Positions 44,959 to 54,929 are shown, counted from the stretch's first letter. The stretch is 64,000 nt of DNA from Pseudogemmobacter bohemicus (GCF_003290025.1 NZ_QNHG01000001.1:538556-602555), one strand, 5' to 3'. The notes: a model not told the origin generated them from the sequence alone. Numbers and translations are program-made.

Positions 44959-47900
44959 ATGGCAACCCTTTTGCTCTCGGCCGCTGGGGCCGCGTTTGGT
45001 GCAGGCTTTGGCGGCACGGTGCTGGGCCTTTCGGGCGCGGTGATCGGGCGCGCCATCGGGGCCTCGGTGGGGCGGATCATCGACCAGAAGATCCTCGGCG
45101 GCGGCTCGGATGCGGTGGAGGTCGGGCGGATCGACCGTCTCAGGCTGATGAGCGCCGGTGAGGGCGAGGCGATTGCAAAGCTCTGGGGCCGGATGCGCAT
45201 CGCGGGTCATGTGATCTGGGCCTCGCAATATGAGGAACACAGCAATACGCGCCGGGGCGGCAAGGGGGCGTCTGCCGGTGGTTCGGTGACCGAGTATTCC
45301 TACACTGTCAGCCTTGCGATCGGGCTTTGTGAGGGCGAGATCCTGCGGGTCGGTCGTATCTGGGCCGATGGCACCGAGATCGAACCCCGGAGCCTGTCGA
45401 TGCGGATCTATCACGGCACCGAAGACCAGTTGCCCGACCCTAAGATCGAGGCGGTCGAGGGCCTCGGGACGGTGCCAGCCTTTCGTGGCCTCGCCTATGT
45501 GGTGATCGAGGATCTCGATGTGACCGCCTATGGAAACCGGGTGCCGCAATTCAGTTTCGAGGTGGTGCGCCGCGCGCAGGGGCCGCATGTGGCCCCCGAG
45601 GATACGCTGTCCGGGCTGGTCAGGGCGGTCGCGATGATCCCGGGCACCGGGGAATATGCGCTGGCGACCACGCCGGTTCATATCAGCCACGGGCAGGGGG
45701 AGAATGTCGCGATCAACAGCACGGCGCCCTCGGGCCTGACCGATTTCCGCACCAGTCTTGGCCAGCTGACCGAAGAGCTGCCGAATTGTGGTTCGGTCTC
45801 GCTGGTGGTGTCCTGGTTCGGCAGCGATCTGCGCTGTGGCCAGTGCGAGGTGCAGCCCAAGGTCGAACAGGCAGAATATGACGGCGAGGGCATGGGCTGG
45901 CGTGCGGGTGGCATCACGCGTGGGGATGCCGCCGAGGTCGCGCGGCGCGATGGCAACCCCGTTTATGGCGGCACCCCGGCCGATGCTTCGGTGATCGAGG
46001 CGATCCGGGCCCTTCGCGCGGCGGGGCGCGAGGTGATGTTCTACCCGTTCATCCTGATGGAGCAGCAGCCGGATAACGGATTGCCGGACCCCTGGAGCGG
46101 TGCCGCTGATCAGCCCGTCATGCCCTGGCGCGGCAGGATCACCACCGATCAGGCGCCGGGGCGCAGCGGCACCACCGACCGGACTGTGGCGGCGGATGCC
46201 GAGGTTGCGGCCTTTTTCGGTACCGCCCAGGCCTCGGATTTCATGCTTGCGCTGAACCGCGTCCTTTATACCGGCCCGGCCGAGTGGCGCTATCGCCGCT
46301 TCATTCTGCATTATGCGCATCTTTGCGCGCTGGCGGGGGGGGTGGATGCGTTCTGCATCGGATCAGAGATGCGCAGCCTGACTCAGATCCGGAACGGCGC
46401 AGATGGCTTTCCTGCGGTGGCGGCGCTGAAGCAGCTTGCGGCGGAGGTCCGTGCGATCCTCGGGCCGGAGGTGAAGATCAGCTATGCCGCCGACTGGACG
46501 GAATATGGCAGCTATTTCGCGGATGGGAATCTCTACTTCCCGCTGGATGATCTCTGGGTGGACCCGGCGATCGACTTCATCGGCATCGACAATTACATGC
46601 CGCTTTCCGACTGGCGTGATGGCGAGGACCATGCCGATGCCCATTGGGGGGCGATCTGGAACCAGGACTATCTGAAAGCCAATGTCGCGGGTGGCGAGGG
46701 TTTTGACTGGTATTATGACAGCCCGGAAGGCGAGGCGGCGCAGGTGCGGCTGCCGATCACCGATGGCGCCTTTGACGAGCCCTGGGTGTTTCGGGTCAAG
46801 GATCTGCATAACTGGTGGCTCAACCCGCATCATGGGCGCCAGGGGGCGGTGCGGGCCACGGCTCCGACCGCCTGGATGCCGCAATCAAAGCCGATTGTCT
46901 TTACCGAATATGGTTGTGCCGCAATCGACAAGGGCACCAATCAGCCGAATAAGTTCCTTGACCTGATGTCGTCGGAATCCGCTTTGCCCCGGGCCTCTAA
47001 CGGGGCGCGGGATGATCTGATCCAGATGCAATATCTGCGGGCGATGAACAGCTATTGGGCGGATCCGGCGCATAACCCGGCCTCGTCGCTGTATATCGGG
47101 CGGATGGTTGATATGAGCCGCGCCCATGTCTGGGCCTGGGATGCACGGCCCTTCCCGGAATTCCCCGGTCGGGTCGATAAATGGAGCGACGGGCCGGCCT
47201 ATCTGCGGGGTCATTGGCTGAACGGACGGGCGACCGGCCAGCCTCTCCCGGCGGTGATCGGCGAAATCTGTGGCGACCTGGGACTGACGACGACCGATAC
47301 CGCCGGGGCGCAGGGGATCGTTCGCGGCTATCTGGTCGATCAGGTGCAAAGCGGACGGGCCAGCCTGCAGCCCTTGCTGCAGACCTTCGGCGTCGATGCC
47401 TTTGACCGCGACGGCAGGCTGGTCTTTCAGCGCCGCCTGCCTGGCCTCGACCACAGGCTTGATGCCGGGCTTTATGCGGTGGACGAACTGGAGGGCCAGG
47501 CCGAGGTCACGCGCTCTGTCGAGGCGGAAACCGGTGAGTCGATCCGTCTTGGTTTCATTGATTCCGAGGCGAATTTCGAGGCCCGCATGGCCGAGACCCG
47601 GCATCCTGGCGACAGCCTGAACCGGGTGGCCGGCACCGAGGTCGCCATTGCGCTGACCCTGGGCGAGGGGCAGGGCGTCACCCGGCGCTGGCTGGCGGAA
47701 TCGCGGATCGCGCGCGACGGGCTGCGCCTCAGCCTGCCGCCCTCGCGGATGGATGTGGGGCCGGGGGATCGTATCGCCACCGGGGATGGCTCGGTCTGGC
47801 GCGTGGATCGGGTGGAGCAGACCGAACTGCGCCGTATCGAGGCCACGCGGATCGAGGGCGGGATCTATGAGACCCGCGATGAAGGCGGCTCGCCCCCCGT

Positions 47901-48858
47901 GCTCACCCGCTTTGTGGCGCCGGTTCCGGTCTGGCCGGTCTTTCTGGACCTGCCGCTTCTGACCGGGCAGGAGGTGCCGCATCAGCCGCATATCGCGGTG
48001 GCGGCAAATCCCTGGCCGGGCTCGGCTGCGCTCTGGTCGCAGACGGCTGCGGGTGGGTTTGCGCTGAACCGGCTGGTCACGGTGCCTTCGGTCATGGGGA
48101 GGACCGAGACGGGGCTGGCTTCGGCCCGTCCGGGGGCCTGGGACCGTGGCGAGCCGCTGCGGATCCGGCTGAATGCGGGCAGCCTCAGCGCTGCCGACCC
48201 GGTTGCGGTGCTGAATGGCGCCAATGCAATGGCGATCGGCGATGGCTCGCCCGGCAATTGGGAGGTGTTTCAGTTTGCCGGGGCAGAGCTGGTCGCGCCG
48301 CAGACCTGGGAGGTTTCGCTGCGACTCCGGGGCCAGGCGGGCACGGATGGGGTGATGCCGCCGGTCTGGCCGGCGGGCAGCACGGTGGTTTTGCTGAACG
48401 GAGCGCCGGAGCAGGTCACGCTTGGCTCTGACACGCGCGGGCTGTCCCGCAGCTTCCGCATCGGCGTTTCGGGGCGTGGCTATGACGATCCGAATGTGGT
48501 TGAAATCGCTGCCGCCTTTGACGGGATCGGCTTGCGCCCGATGCCGGTCAGCCATCTGCGCAGCCATGGCGCGGCGGGCACCGATCTCAGCCTCAGCTGG
48601 ATACGGCGGACGCGGATCGGCGGCGATAACTGGCAGCAGCTGGAGGTGCCGCTTTCCGAGGAAAGCGAGGCCTATATGGTCCGCGTTCTGGTCGCGGATA
48701 TCATCCTGCGCGAAGTGACCGTAACCGCACCGCAATACGCCTATCCGCTGGCACAGCAGCTGGCCGATGGGGCGCAAAGCGGGTTCACCGCGATGGTCGC
48801 CCAGCTGTCGCCAAGCTTTGGGCCTGGGCCTTTTCGGGCGGTCAATGTGGGTCCCTGA
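44959..48858 (+). CDS. GTA ORFg15, host-specificity / tail tip protein
   Basis: 1,299 residues, the largest GTA protein, forming the megatron-like tail tip. It begins with a hydrophobic Gly/Ala-rich segment (ATLLLSAAGAAFGAGFGGTV). Residues about 430-750 contain a TIM-barrel glycoside-hydrolase-like domain (HYAHLCALAGGVDAFCIGSE, IDFIGIDNYMPLSDW, PIVFTEYGCAAIDKGTNQPN), with the candidate glutamate in FTEYG. The tail-tip J-like part follows. Fully open, no frameshift. Its promoter is that of the whole cluster. Confidence 0.95.
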   Translation: MATLLLSAAGAAFGAGFGGTVLGLSGAVIGRAIGASVGRIIDQKILGGGSDAVEVGRIDRLRLMSAGEGEAIAKLWGRMRIAGHVIWASQYEEHSNTRRGGKGASAGGSVTEYSYTVSLAIGLCEGEILRVGRIWADGTEIEPRSLSMRIYHGTEDQLPDPKIEAVEGLGTVPAFRGLAYVVIEDLDVTAYGNRVPQFSFEVVRRAQGPHVAPEDTLSGLVRAVAMIPGTGEYALATTPVHISHGQGENVAINSTAPSGLTDFRTSLGQLTEELPNCGSVSLVVSWFGSDLRCGQCEVQPKVEQAEYDGEGMGWRAGGITRGDAAEVARRDGNPVYGGTPADASVIEAIRALRAAGREVMFYPFILMEQQPDNGLPDPWSGAADQPVMPWRGRITTDQAPGRSGTTDRTVAADAEVAAFFGTAQASDFMLALNRVLYTGPAEWRYRRFILHYAHLCALAGGVDAFCIGSEMRSLTQIRNGADGFPAVAALKQLAAEVRAILGPEVKISYAADWTEYGSYFADGNLYFPLDDLWVDPAIDFIGIDNYMPLSDWRDGEDHADAHWGAIWNQDYLKANVAGGEGFDWYYDSPEGEAAQVRLPITDGAFDEPWVFRVKDLHNWWLNPHHGRQGAVRATAPTAWMPQSKPIVFTEYGCAAIDKGTNQPNKFLDLMSSESALPRASNGARDDLIQMQYLRAMNSYWADPAHNPASSLYIGRMVDMSRAHVWAWDARPFPEFPGRVDKWSDGPAYLRGHWLNGRATGQPLPAVIGEICGDLGLTTTDTAGAQGIVRGYLVDQVQSGRASLQPLLQTFGVDAFDRDGRLVFQRRLPGLDHRLDAGLYAVDELEGQAEVTRSVEAETGESIRLGFIDSEANFEARMAETRHPGDSLNRVAGTEVAIALTLGEGQGVTRRWLAESRIARDGLRLSLPPSRMDVGPGDRIATGDGSVWRVDRVEQTELRRIEATRIEGGIYETRDEGGSPPVLTRFVAPVPVWPVFLDLPLLTGQEVPHQPHIAVAANPWPGSAALWSQTAAGGFALNRLVTVPSVMGRTETGLASARPGAWDRGEPLRIRLNAGSLSAADPVAVLNGANAMAIGDGSPGNWEVFQFAGAELVAPQTWEVSLRLRGQAGTDGVMPPVWPAGSTVVLLNGAPEQVTLGSDTRGLSRSFRIGVSGRGYDDPNVVEIAAAFDGIGLRPMPVSHLRSHGAAGTDLSLSWIRRTRIGGDNWQQLEVPLSEESEAYMVRVLVADIILREVTVTAPQYAYPLAQQLADGAQSGFTAMVAQLSPSFGPGPFRAVNVGP

Positions 48859-48963
48859 TCCCGGGCGGAACAGTTTCCTTTCCTGATTGCTGATTCTGCC
48901 CGCATCGGAGATAATCCATCCTGTTTCCGCCGCCATTTGCAGCGGCTCGATACGGGGATTGCC

Positions 48964-49770
48964 ATGGCCGAAACCAGACAACGTGTCACGACGCTCGATC
49001 CGGTCTGGACACGGATCTGCAGCGAGGCTGTCGAGGCGGTCCGTGCCGAACCGCTGCTCGGCTCGCTGATCCATTCGGGCCTGTTGCACCATGCCACGTT
49101 TGAACGCGCCCTGGCGTTCCGCTTTTCGCTGAAACTTGCCTCGGGCGAGATGAGCGAGCAGATCCTGCGCGAGATCGCGGATGAGGCCTACGGCGCCACG
49201 CCCGAACTTGGCGCGGCGGCGCGCGCCGATCTGATGGCGGTTTATGAGCGTGATCCCGCCTGCCACCGCTATTTGCAGCCGGTTCTGTTCTTCAAGGGCT
49301 ATCAGGCGGTGCAGGCCTACCGGATTGGACATTGGCTCTGGGACAAAGGGCGGGTCGATCTGGCCTATTTCGTGCAGATGCGGGTATCCGAGGCATTCGG
49401 CGTCGATATCCACCCGGCCGCGCGCATCGGCAAAGGCATTATGATCGACCATGCCCATTCCATCGTGATCGGGGAAACGGCGGTTGTCGGCGACAATGTC
49501 TCGATGCTGCATTCGGTGACGCTGGGCGGTACCGGCAAGGAGGATGGCGACCGGCATCCGAAGATCGGCAATGGTGTGCTGATCGGGGCAGGGGCCAAGG
49601 TTCTGGGTAATATCCGGGTCGGCAATTGCTCGCGTATCGCGGCCGGTTCGGTCGTGCTGGAGGAAGTGCCGCCCGAGACGACCGTGGCCGGCGTTCCGGC
49701 GCGGGTGGTCGGCAAAGCGGGTTGCGCGCAGCCGGCGCTGACCATGGATCAGCAATTCAGGGCGGAGTGA
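48964..49770 (+). CDS. cysE: Serine O-acetyltransferase CysE
   Basis: First committed step of cysteine synthesis, acetylating serine with acetyl-CoA. 268 residues from ATG 48964 (MAETRQRVTTLDPVWTRI). N-terminal helical SAT domain (about 10-140), then the left-handed beta-helix with hexapeptide repeats (IHPAARIGKGIMIDHAHSIV in family form, IGETAVVGDNVSMLHSVTLG, ...). The active-site His-Asp is in MIDHAHS and DRHPKIGNGV. cysE commonly lies next to the GTA cluster in Rhodobacterales, which supports cluster boundary placement. Confidence 0.95.
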   Translation: MAETRQRVTTLDPVWTRICSEAVEAVRAEPLLGSLIHSGLLHHATFERALAFRFSLKLASGEMSEQILREIADEAYGATPELGAAARADLMAVYERDPACHRYLQPVLFFKGYQAVQAYRIGHWLWDKGRVDLAYFVQMRVSEAFGVDIHPAARIGKGIMIDHAHSIVIGETAVVGDNVSMLHSVTLGGTGKEDGDRHPKIGNGVLIGAGAKVLGNIRVGNCSRIAAGSVVLEEVPPETTVAGVPARVVGKAGCAQPALTMDQQFRAE

Positions 49771-49824
49771 GCAGCGGATTTGCCGGCGGGTTTCAGTTCC
49801 AGGGTTAAGGTCGTTTTACGCGGC

Positions 49825-50451
49825 ATGGCGGCGGGTTTTTCCGGGCGGGCGATCACACTTTTCGCCCGCATCGTTACCGCGCCCCGCGCTATCTGGTCGG
49901 GAATAGAGCCGCTGCCAAAGCAGCGCGTCTATTTTGCCAATCACACTTCCAATGCCGATTTCGTGCTGCTCTGGACAGTGCTGCCGCCGATGCTGCGCGC
50001 CCGCACGAGGCCGGTGGCGGCGCTGGATTACTGGCTGAAAACGCCGCTTCGCACCTTTATCGGTCGCGATGTTTTCAACGCCGTTCTGATCGACCGTCGC
50101 CCGGAGGAGCGCGCCGAGGATCCCGTCACCCTGATGGGCCAGGCTCTGGCCGGGGGCTCTTCGCTGATCATATTTCCCGAGGGGTTGCGCAATATGACCG
50201 AGGAGCCGCTGCTGCCGTTCCGCAGCGGCCTCTACCACCTCGCGCGGCAAAATCCCGGAGTGGATCTGGTGCCGGTCTGGATTTCCAACCTCAACCGCGT
50301 GATGCCCAAGGGTGAGATCATTCCGCTGCCGCTGATCTGCACCCTGACCTTCGGCGCTCCGCTGCATCTGGACGAAGGCGAGGAAAAGGCGGATTTTCTC
50401 GCCCGATCCCATGCTGCGCTGATCGCGCTGAAAGAGACGGTGCCGGCATGA
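49825..50451 (+). CDS. 1-acyl-glycerol-3-phosphate-type acyltransferase
   Basis: 208 residues from ATG 49825; the frame is open to 49780. PlsC-family motifs: H-x4-D as NHTSNAD near residue 43, and FPEGLRN near 120. It is the first gene of a tight three-gene lipid module (4-base overlap with the next gene). A role in making phosphatidate for the downstream cytidylyltransferase is inferred from order; the general plsC is probably elsewhere. Confidence 0.85.
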   Translation: MAAGFSGRAITLFARIVTAPRAIWSGIEPLPKQRVYFANHTSNADFVLLWTVLPPMLRARTRPVAALDYWLKTPLRTFIGRDVFNAVLIDRRPEERAEDPVTLMGQALAGGSSLIIFPEGLRNMTEEPLLPFRSGLYHLARQNPGVDLVPVWISNLNRVMPKGEIIPLPLICTLTFGAPLHLDEGEEKADFLARSHAALIALKETVPA

Positions 50452-51389
50452 GCGCAACCCCGCATCTGATCTGGCTTTTGCTTGGCGTGGGCGTGATCCT
50501 GGTGATCGCCACCGTGATCGGCGAGGTGCTGCGCGCCCGGATCGCCCCCGATGGCGGCAATCCGGTGATCGAGAACCTGAATGCCAGGATCTCGGCCTGG
50601 TGGGGGATGGTGGTTCTCTTGTCGCTGGCCTTCCTGGCCGGGCGGGCGGGGGTGGTCCTTTTGTTTGCGCTCCTCTCCTTCTCGGCCTTGCGCGAGTTCC
50701 TCACACTGACAGCCAAGGCCCGCGCCGATCACTGGTCGCTGGCCGGCGCCTTCTTCATCGTGCTGCCGGTGCAATACTGGCTTGTGTGGATCGACTGGTA
50801 CGGGCTCTATTCGATCTTCATCCCGGTCTATGCCTTCCTGTTGATGCCGGTCGTTTCGGCGCTCAGGGGCGAGACGAAGAGCTTCCTCACCCGTGTTGCC
50901 GAAACCCAATGGGCGCTGATGATCTGCGTCTATTGCGTCAGTCATGTGCCTGCGCTGCTGACGTTGTATATCGAGGGATATGAGGGGCGCTCGGTGATCC
51001 TGATCGCCTGGCTGATCTTTACCGTGCAGCTTTCCGATGTGATGCAATATGTCTGGGGCAAGCTGTTCGGCCGCCGCCTGGTCGCGCCGCAACTGTCGCC
51101 TTCCAAGACCTGGGAGGGGCTGATCGGCGGCGTGATGACGGCGACGACGGCGGGTGCGGCTTTGTGGTGGATGACGCCCTTCACCATGTTCCAGGCCGCC
51201 GGCATGGCGCTGGCGGTGACGCTGATGGGGTTCTTCGGCGGTCTCGTAATGTCGGCGATCAAGCGTGATAAGGGCGTCAAGGACTGGGGCCATCTGATCG
51301 CAGGCCATGGCGGTTTTCTCGACCGGCTCGATTCCGTGGTTTTTGCCGCGCCGATCTTTTTCCATCTCACCCGCTGGTTCTGGACCTGA
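50448..51389 (+). CDS. Phosphatidate cytidylyltransferase-like protein (CdsA family)
   Basis: Membrane enzyme forming CDP-diacylglycerol from phosphatidate and CTP. 313 residues with about eight membrane segments. The CdsA C-terminal signature is fully present: SAIKRDKGVKDWGHLIAGHG followed by GFLDRLDS; SPSKTWEGLIGG precedes it. The gene order (acyltransferase, CdsA-like, CDP-alcohol transferase) resembles the accessory ynb-type cluster of enterobacteria rather than the housekeeping cdsA next to dxr and uppS. Confidence 0.88.
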   Translation: MSATPHLIWLLLGVGVILVIATVIGEVLRARIAPDGGNPVIENLNARISAWWGMVVLLSLAFLAGRAGVVLLFALLSFSALREFLTLTAKARADHWSLAGAFFIVLPVQYWLVWIDWYGLYSIFIPVYAFLLMPVVSALRGETKSFLTRVAETQWALMICVYCVSHVPALLTLYIEGYEGRSVILIAWLIFTVQLSDVMQYVWGKLFGRRLVAPQLSPSKTWEGLIGGVMTATTAGAALWWMTPFTMFQAAGMALAVTLMGFFGGLVMSAIKRDKGVKDWGHLIAGHGGFLDRLDSVVFAAPIFFHLTRWFWT

Positions 51390-51392
51390 CCC

Positions 51393-52094
51393 ATGACAGA
51401 TGACGACATGCAAGATCCTGCCTTCCCCGAACAAACCGGGCCGCAGCTATCGGAGGAAGCCGGCAACCGCCGCCCGATCCGTGCGCGGAGGAGCCGGCTG
51501 ATCCTGCGGCTGGCGCAGAATCTCGCACAGCGCCAGATCACGCCGAACCAGATTTCGCAGGCTTCTGTCCTGTTCGCGGCAGTGGGATTGTTGTTCTTCT
51601 GGGCGGCCTCGGTCTCCGGGCCGATCGGGCAGAGCATTTTGCTCATCCTTGCGGCAGGGATGATTCAGCTGCGGCTCCTGTGCAATCTGCTCGACGGGAT
51701 GGTCGCGGTCGAGGGAGGCGGTGCCACCCCCTCGGGCCCTTTCTGGAACGAGGTGCCCGACCGCGCTGCCGATCTGCTGCTTTTCTGGGGTGCGGGGCTT
51801 TTCGCCGGCGTACCGGCGCTCGGCCTCGGGGTTGGGGCGCTTGCGCTGATCACCGCCTGGCTGCGCGAGCTGGGCCGTGCCGAAGGCTTCACTCCTGATT
51901 TTCGCGGACCGATGGCGAAGCCGCACCGGATGGCGGCGCTGACGCTTGCTGCGCTGATCGCCGCATTGTTGCCGGTGGCCAGTACCGGCGCCGCGATCAT
52001 GGCCTGGTCGCTCTGGCTGATCGGCGCCGGCATCATCGCCACCATCACCCGGCGCAGCATCACTTTGCTGCAAAAGCTCGAAGCCCGCGGCTGA
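51393..52094 (+). CDS. CDP-alcohol phosphatidyltransferase family protein
   Basis: 233 residues, five or six membrane helices. The CDP-alcohol motif normally reads D-x2-D-G-x2-A-R-x8-G-x3-D-x3-D. Here positions are N-L-L-D-G-M-V-A-V...G-P-F-W-N-E-V-P-D, with Asn, Val and Asn replacing Asp, Arg and Asp. A further Asp occurs three residues on (RAAD). The variation could be a subfamily feature (recalled from YnbA-like proteins, unverified) or signal altered metal use. Placed 3 bases after the CdsA-like gene. Product unknown. Confidence 0.78.
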   Translation: MTDDDMQDPAFPEQTGPQLSEEAGNRRPIRARRSRLILRLAQNLAQRQITPNQISQASVLFAAVGLLFFWAASVSGPIGQSILLILAAGMIQLRLLCNLLDGMVAVEGGGATPSGPFWNEVPDRAADLLLFWGAGLFAGVPALGLGVGALALITAWLRELGRAEGFTPDFRGPMAKPHRMAALTLAALIAALLPVASTGAAIMAWSLWLIGAGIIATITRRSITLLQKLEARG

Positions 52095-52120
52095 CCTCAG
52101 AAGCTGGTCCTGGCGGCTGA

Positions 52121-52192
52121 TTTCATCTGTGCTTAAATATCCCGGGGGAGCCTTCGCATTGAAAATGCGAAGGCGGGGGCAGCGCCCCCGCC
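52121..52192 (-). repeat. Intergenic palindromic element, copy C (convergent gene end)
   Basis: On the minus strand: GC-rich hairpin GGCGGGGGC-GCT-GCCCCCGCC (52172-52192), perfect hairpin CCTTCGCATT-TTC-AATGCGAAGG (52151-52173), then core CCCCCGGGATATTTAAGCAC plus AGATGAAA (52121-52148). Same three-part order as copy A, with a hairpin of unrelated sequence but equally perfect pairing. It also lies where the CDP-alcohol gene and pdhC converge and may end both. Confidence 0.75.
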
Positions 52193-52219
52193 TTGCGCGG
52201 TTTCCAAATATCTGCTGTT

Positions 52220-53542
52220 TCAGGCCAGCATGGTGACCGGGTTTTCCAGCGCCTCGATCACGGCTTTCAGGAACTGCGCCCCAAGCGCCCCGTCAATGAC
52301 CCGGTGATCGACCGACAGCGTCATCGACATCATGGTCGCAACCCCGATCGAACCATCCCCGTTCACCACCGGTTTCTTCACCCCGGCCCCGACCGCAAGG
52401 ATTGCGCCATGCGGCGGGTTGATCACCGCGTCGAAATTCTCGACCCCGAACATGCCGAGATTGGAGATCGCGAAACTGCCGCCCTGATATTCATGCGGCG
52501 CGAGCTTTTTCGACTTGGCGCGATGTGCGAGGTCCTTCATCTCGGCCGACAGGGCCGAGAGCGACTTTTTGTCGGCGTCACGCAGCACCGGCGTGAAGAG
52601 CCCGCCTTCGACTGCGACGGCAACCGCCACATCCGAGGGTTTCAGCTTCAGGATCCGGTCGCCGGCCCAGACCGCATTGGCATCGGGCACTTCCTGCAGC
52701 GCGATGGCGCAGGCCTTGATGATGAAGTCATTGACCGAGAGCTTGACGCCGCGCCCGGTCAGGGCGTGGTTCAGCTCGGCCCGGAAGTCCATCAGCGCGT
52801 CGAGTTTGACCTCGCGGCGCAGGTAGAAATGCGGGATGGTCTGCTTGGCTTCAGTCAGGCGGGCAGCAATGGTGCGGCGCATGCCGTCCAGGGCAATTTC
52901 CTCGAATTCCCGATCCTGATACATTTTCAGAACCGTCTCGGCAGAGAGACCCGAAGCCAGCGCTTTTGTGGGGGTCGGGGTCGCCGCCCCGGCGGGCATC
53001 GAGCCCGCCGCGCCGGCTGCTGCCGCGGGCGCTACGGCTGGCGCGGCACCTGGTTTTGTCTGTTCGACATCGGCCTTGACGATACGGCCATGCGGCCCGC
53101 TGCCCTGCACTGCAGCGAGGTCGATGCCCTTTTCCTTTGCGATCCGCCGCGCCAGCGGCGAGGCGAAGACGCGGGCACCAGTGGCCGCCGGAGCGGGCGC
53201 CGCTGCCGGAACCACAGCTGCGGCGGCAACCGGCGCACTGACGGATGCCTGAGGCGCAGCGGCCCGGGGCGGGGCGGGGGCCACAGAAGAGGCGTCCTCG
53301 CCCTCTTCCAGCAGCATGGCGATCGGGTCATTGACCTTCACCCCCGTCGTGCCCTCAGGGATCAGGATCTTGCCGATCACCCCCTCATCGACCGCCTCGA
53401 ACTCCATCGTCGCCTTGTCGGTCTCGATTTCGGCGATCACCTGGCCGGATTTGACGGTGTCACCCTCTTTCACCAGCCATTTTGCCAGCGTGCCTTCCTC
53501 CATCGTCGGAGAAAGCGCCGGCATCAGGATCTGAATTGCCAT
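52220..53542 (-). CDS. pdhC: Pyruvate dehydrogenase E2, dihydrolipoamide acetyltransferase
   Basis: Core of the pyruvate dehydrogenase complex; transfers acetyl from lipoate to CoA. 440 residues: one lipoyl domain (1-75) with lipoyl lysine K43 in [11 protein letters not shown], an Ala/Pro-rich linker, a peripheral-subunit-binding domain (about 133-170, [20 protein letters not shown]), a second linker and the catalytic domain with the active-site motif [13 protein letters not shown] at the C-terminus. Follows pdhB by 13 bases. Confidence 0.96.
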   Translation of the reverse strand: MAIQILMPALSPTMEEGTLAKWLVKEGDTVKSGQVIAEIETDKATMEFEAVDEGVIGKILIPEGTTGVKVNDPIAMLLEEGEDASSVAPAPPRAAAPQASVSAPVAAAAVVPAAAPAPAATGARVFASPLARRIAKEKGIDLAAVQGSGPHGRIVKADVEQTKPGAAPAVAPAAAAGAAGSMPAGAATPTPTKALASGLSAETVLKMYQDREFEEIALDGMRRTIAARLTEAKQTIPHFYLRREVKLDALMDFRAELNHALTGRGVKLSVNDFIIKACAIALQEVPDANAVWAGDRILKLKPSDVAVAVAVEGGLFTPVLRDADKKSLSALSAEMKDLAHRAKSKKLAPHEYQGGSFAISNLGMFGVENFDAVINPPHGAILAVGAGVKKPVVNGDGSIGVATMMSMTLSVDHRVIDGALGAQFLKAVIEALENPVTMLA

Positions 53543-53555
53543 TCCCTCATCCTCC

Positions 53556-54929
53556 TCAGCGGTAGCAGACCAATTTCACGGCCGTGACGATTTCGGCGGG
53601 CGTGATCAGCGCCAGCTTCTCCAGATTGGCGGCGTAAGGCATCGGCACATCCTTGCCAGTGCAGGTCACGACGGGTGCGTCCAGATAATCAAACGCCCGC
53701 TGCATGATCGTCGATGCCAGATGGTCGCCGATGGAGCCCACAGGGAAACCCTCCTCGACCGTCACGCAGCGATTGGTCTTCTGCACGCTTGCCAGCACGG
53801 TGTCATAGTCAATCGGGCGCAGCGTACGCAGGTTGATCACCTCGGCCTCGATCCCCTCCGCCGCCAGCGCTTCCGCCGCCGCCAGCGCATGGGAAACCCC
53901 GATCCCGAAGGAGACCAGCGTCACATCCGTCCCCGCCCGCATGACCGAGGCCTTGCCGAAGGGGATGGTGAAATCATCGCCGACCGGCACCTCGAAAGAG
54001 CGGCCATACATGATCTCGTTTTCCAGGAAGATCACCGGGTTATTGTCCCGGATCGCGCTCTTCAGGAGGCCTTTGGCGTCGGCAGCCGAATAGGGCATCG
54101 CCACTTTCAGCCCGGGGATCGCCGCATACCAGGCGGCATAGTCCTGGCTGTGCTGGGCGCCCACGCGCGCCGCCGCCCCGTTCGGGCCACGAAAGACCAT
54201 CGGCGAGCCCATCTGGCCGCCCGACATATAAAGCGTCTTCGCGGCCGAGTTGATGATATGGTCAATCGCCTGCATCGCGAAGTTGAAGGTCATAAACTCG
54301 ACAATCGGGCGCAGGCCACCCCAGGAGGCGCCAACCGCGATCCCGGCGAAACCATGTTCGGTGATCGGCGTATCAACAACCCGCTTCGGCCCGAACTCAT
54401 CCAGCAGGCCCTGGCTGATCTTATAGGCGCCCTGGTATTCGCCAACCTCTTCCCCCATCAGGAAGACATTGGGATCAAGGCGCATCTCTTCCGCCATCGC
54501 CTCGCGCAGAGCCTCGCGCACGGTCATGGTCTTCGTCGCGACACCCTCGGGCAAATCGCTATGCGGCCAGCCCTGGGCTGCAACTACCGGGGCGGCGCGC
54601 GCGGCAGCTGCCGCCGGGACGGCCTCGATGGCCGGAGCGGCGGCGGCAACCGGAGCAGGGGCGCTGACAACGGCATCCGCGCTCTCGCCCTCCTCCACCA
54701 GCACCGCGATCGGCGTGTTCACCTTCACGCCCGCCGTGCCTTCCGCGACCAGCAGCCTGCCGATGATCCCCTCATCCACCGCCTCGAATTCCATCGTCGC
54801 CTTATCGGTCTCGATCTCGGCAATGACCTGGCCCGATTTGACCACGTCACCCTCTTTCACCAGCCATTTCGCCAGCGTGCCCTCCTCCATCGTCGGAGAC
54901 AAAGCCGGCATCAATACGTCTACTGCCAT
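53556..54929 (-). CDS. pdhB: Pyruvate dehydrogenase E1 beta with N-terminal lipoyl domain
   Basis: 457 residues: residues 1-78 form a lipoyl domain nearly identical to that of E2 (lipoyl lysine K43 in [11 protein letters not shown]), joined by an Ala-rich linker (about 85-125) to the E1-beta transketolase-like body ([47 protein letters not shown]). An extra lipoyl domain on E1 beta is an alphaproteobacterial trait. Between pdhA and pdhC in one operon. Confidence 0.97.
   Translation of the reverse strand: MAVDVLMPALSPTMEEGTLAKWLVKEGDVVKSGQVIAEIETDKATMEFEAVDEGIIGRLLVAEGTAGVKVNTPIAVLVEEGESADAVVSAPAPVAAAAPAIEAVPAAAAARAAPVVAAQGWPHSDLPEGVATKTMTVREALREAMAEEMRLDPNVFLMGEEVGEYQGAYKISQGLLDEFGPKRVVDTPITEHGFAGIAVGASWGGLRPIVEFMTFNFAMQAIDHIINSAAKTLYMSGGQMGSPMVFRGPNGAAARVGAQHSQDYAAWYAAIPGLKVAMPYSAADAKGLLKSAIRDNNPVIFLENEIMYGRSFEVPVGDDFTIPFGKASVMRAGTDVTLVSFGIGVSHALAAAEALAAEGIEAEVINLRTLRPIDYDTVLASVQKTNRCVTVEEGFPVGSIGDHLASTIMQRAFDYLDAPVVTCTGKDVPMPYAANLEKLALITPAEIVTAVKLVCYR

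Noticed and set aside
34807..48858. Ordinary prophage
   Set aside because: No integrase, repressor, replication or lysis genes and no attachment repeats; gene order and flanks match a gene transfer agent exactly.
46885..49755. Very long minus-strand open frame (956 codons)
   Set aside because: It is antisense to ORFg15 and cysE. High-GC coding DNA often leaves the opposite strand open; the predicted protein is Arg/His/Gln-rich with no domain.
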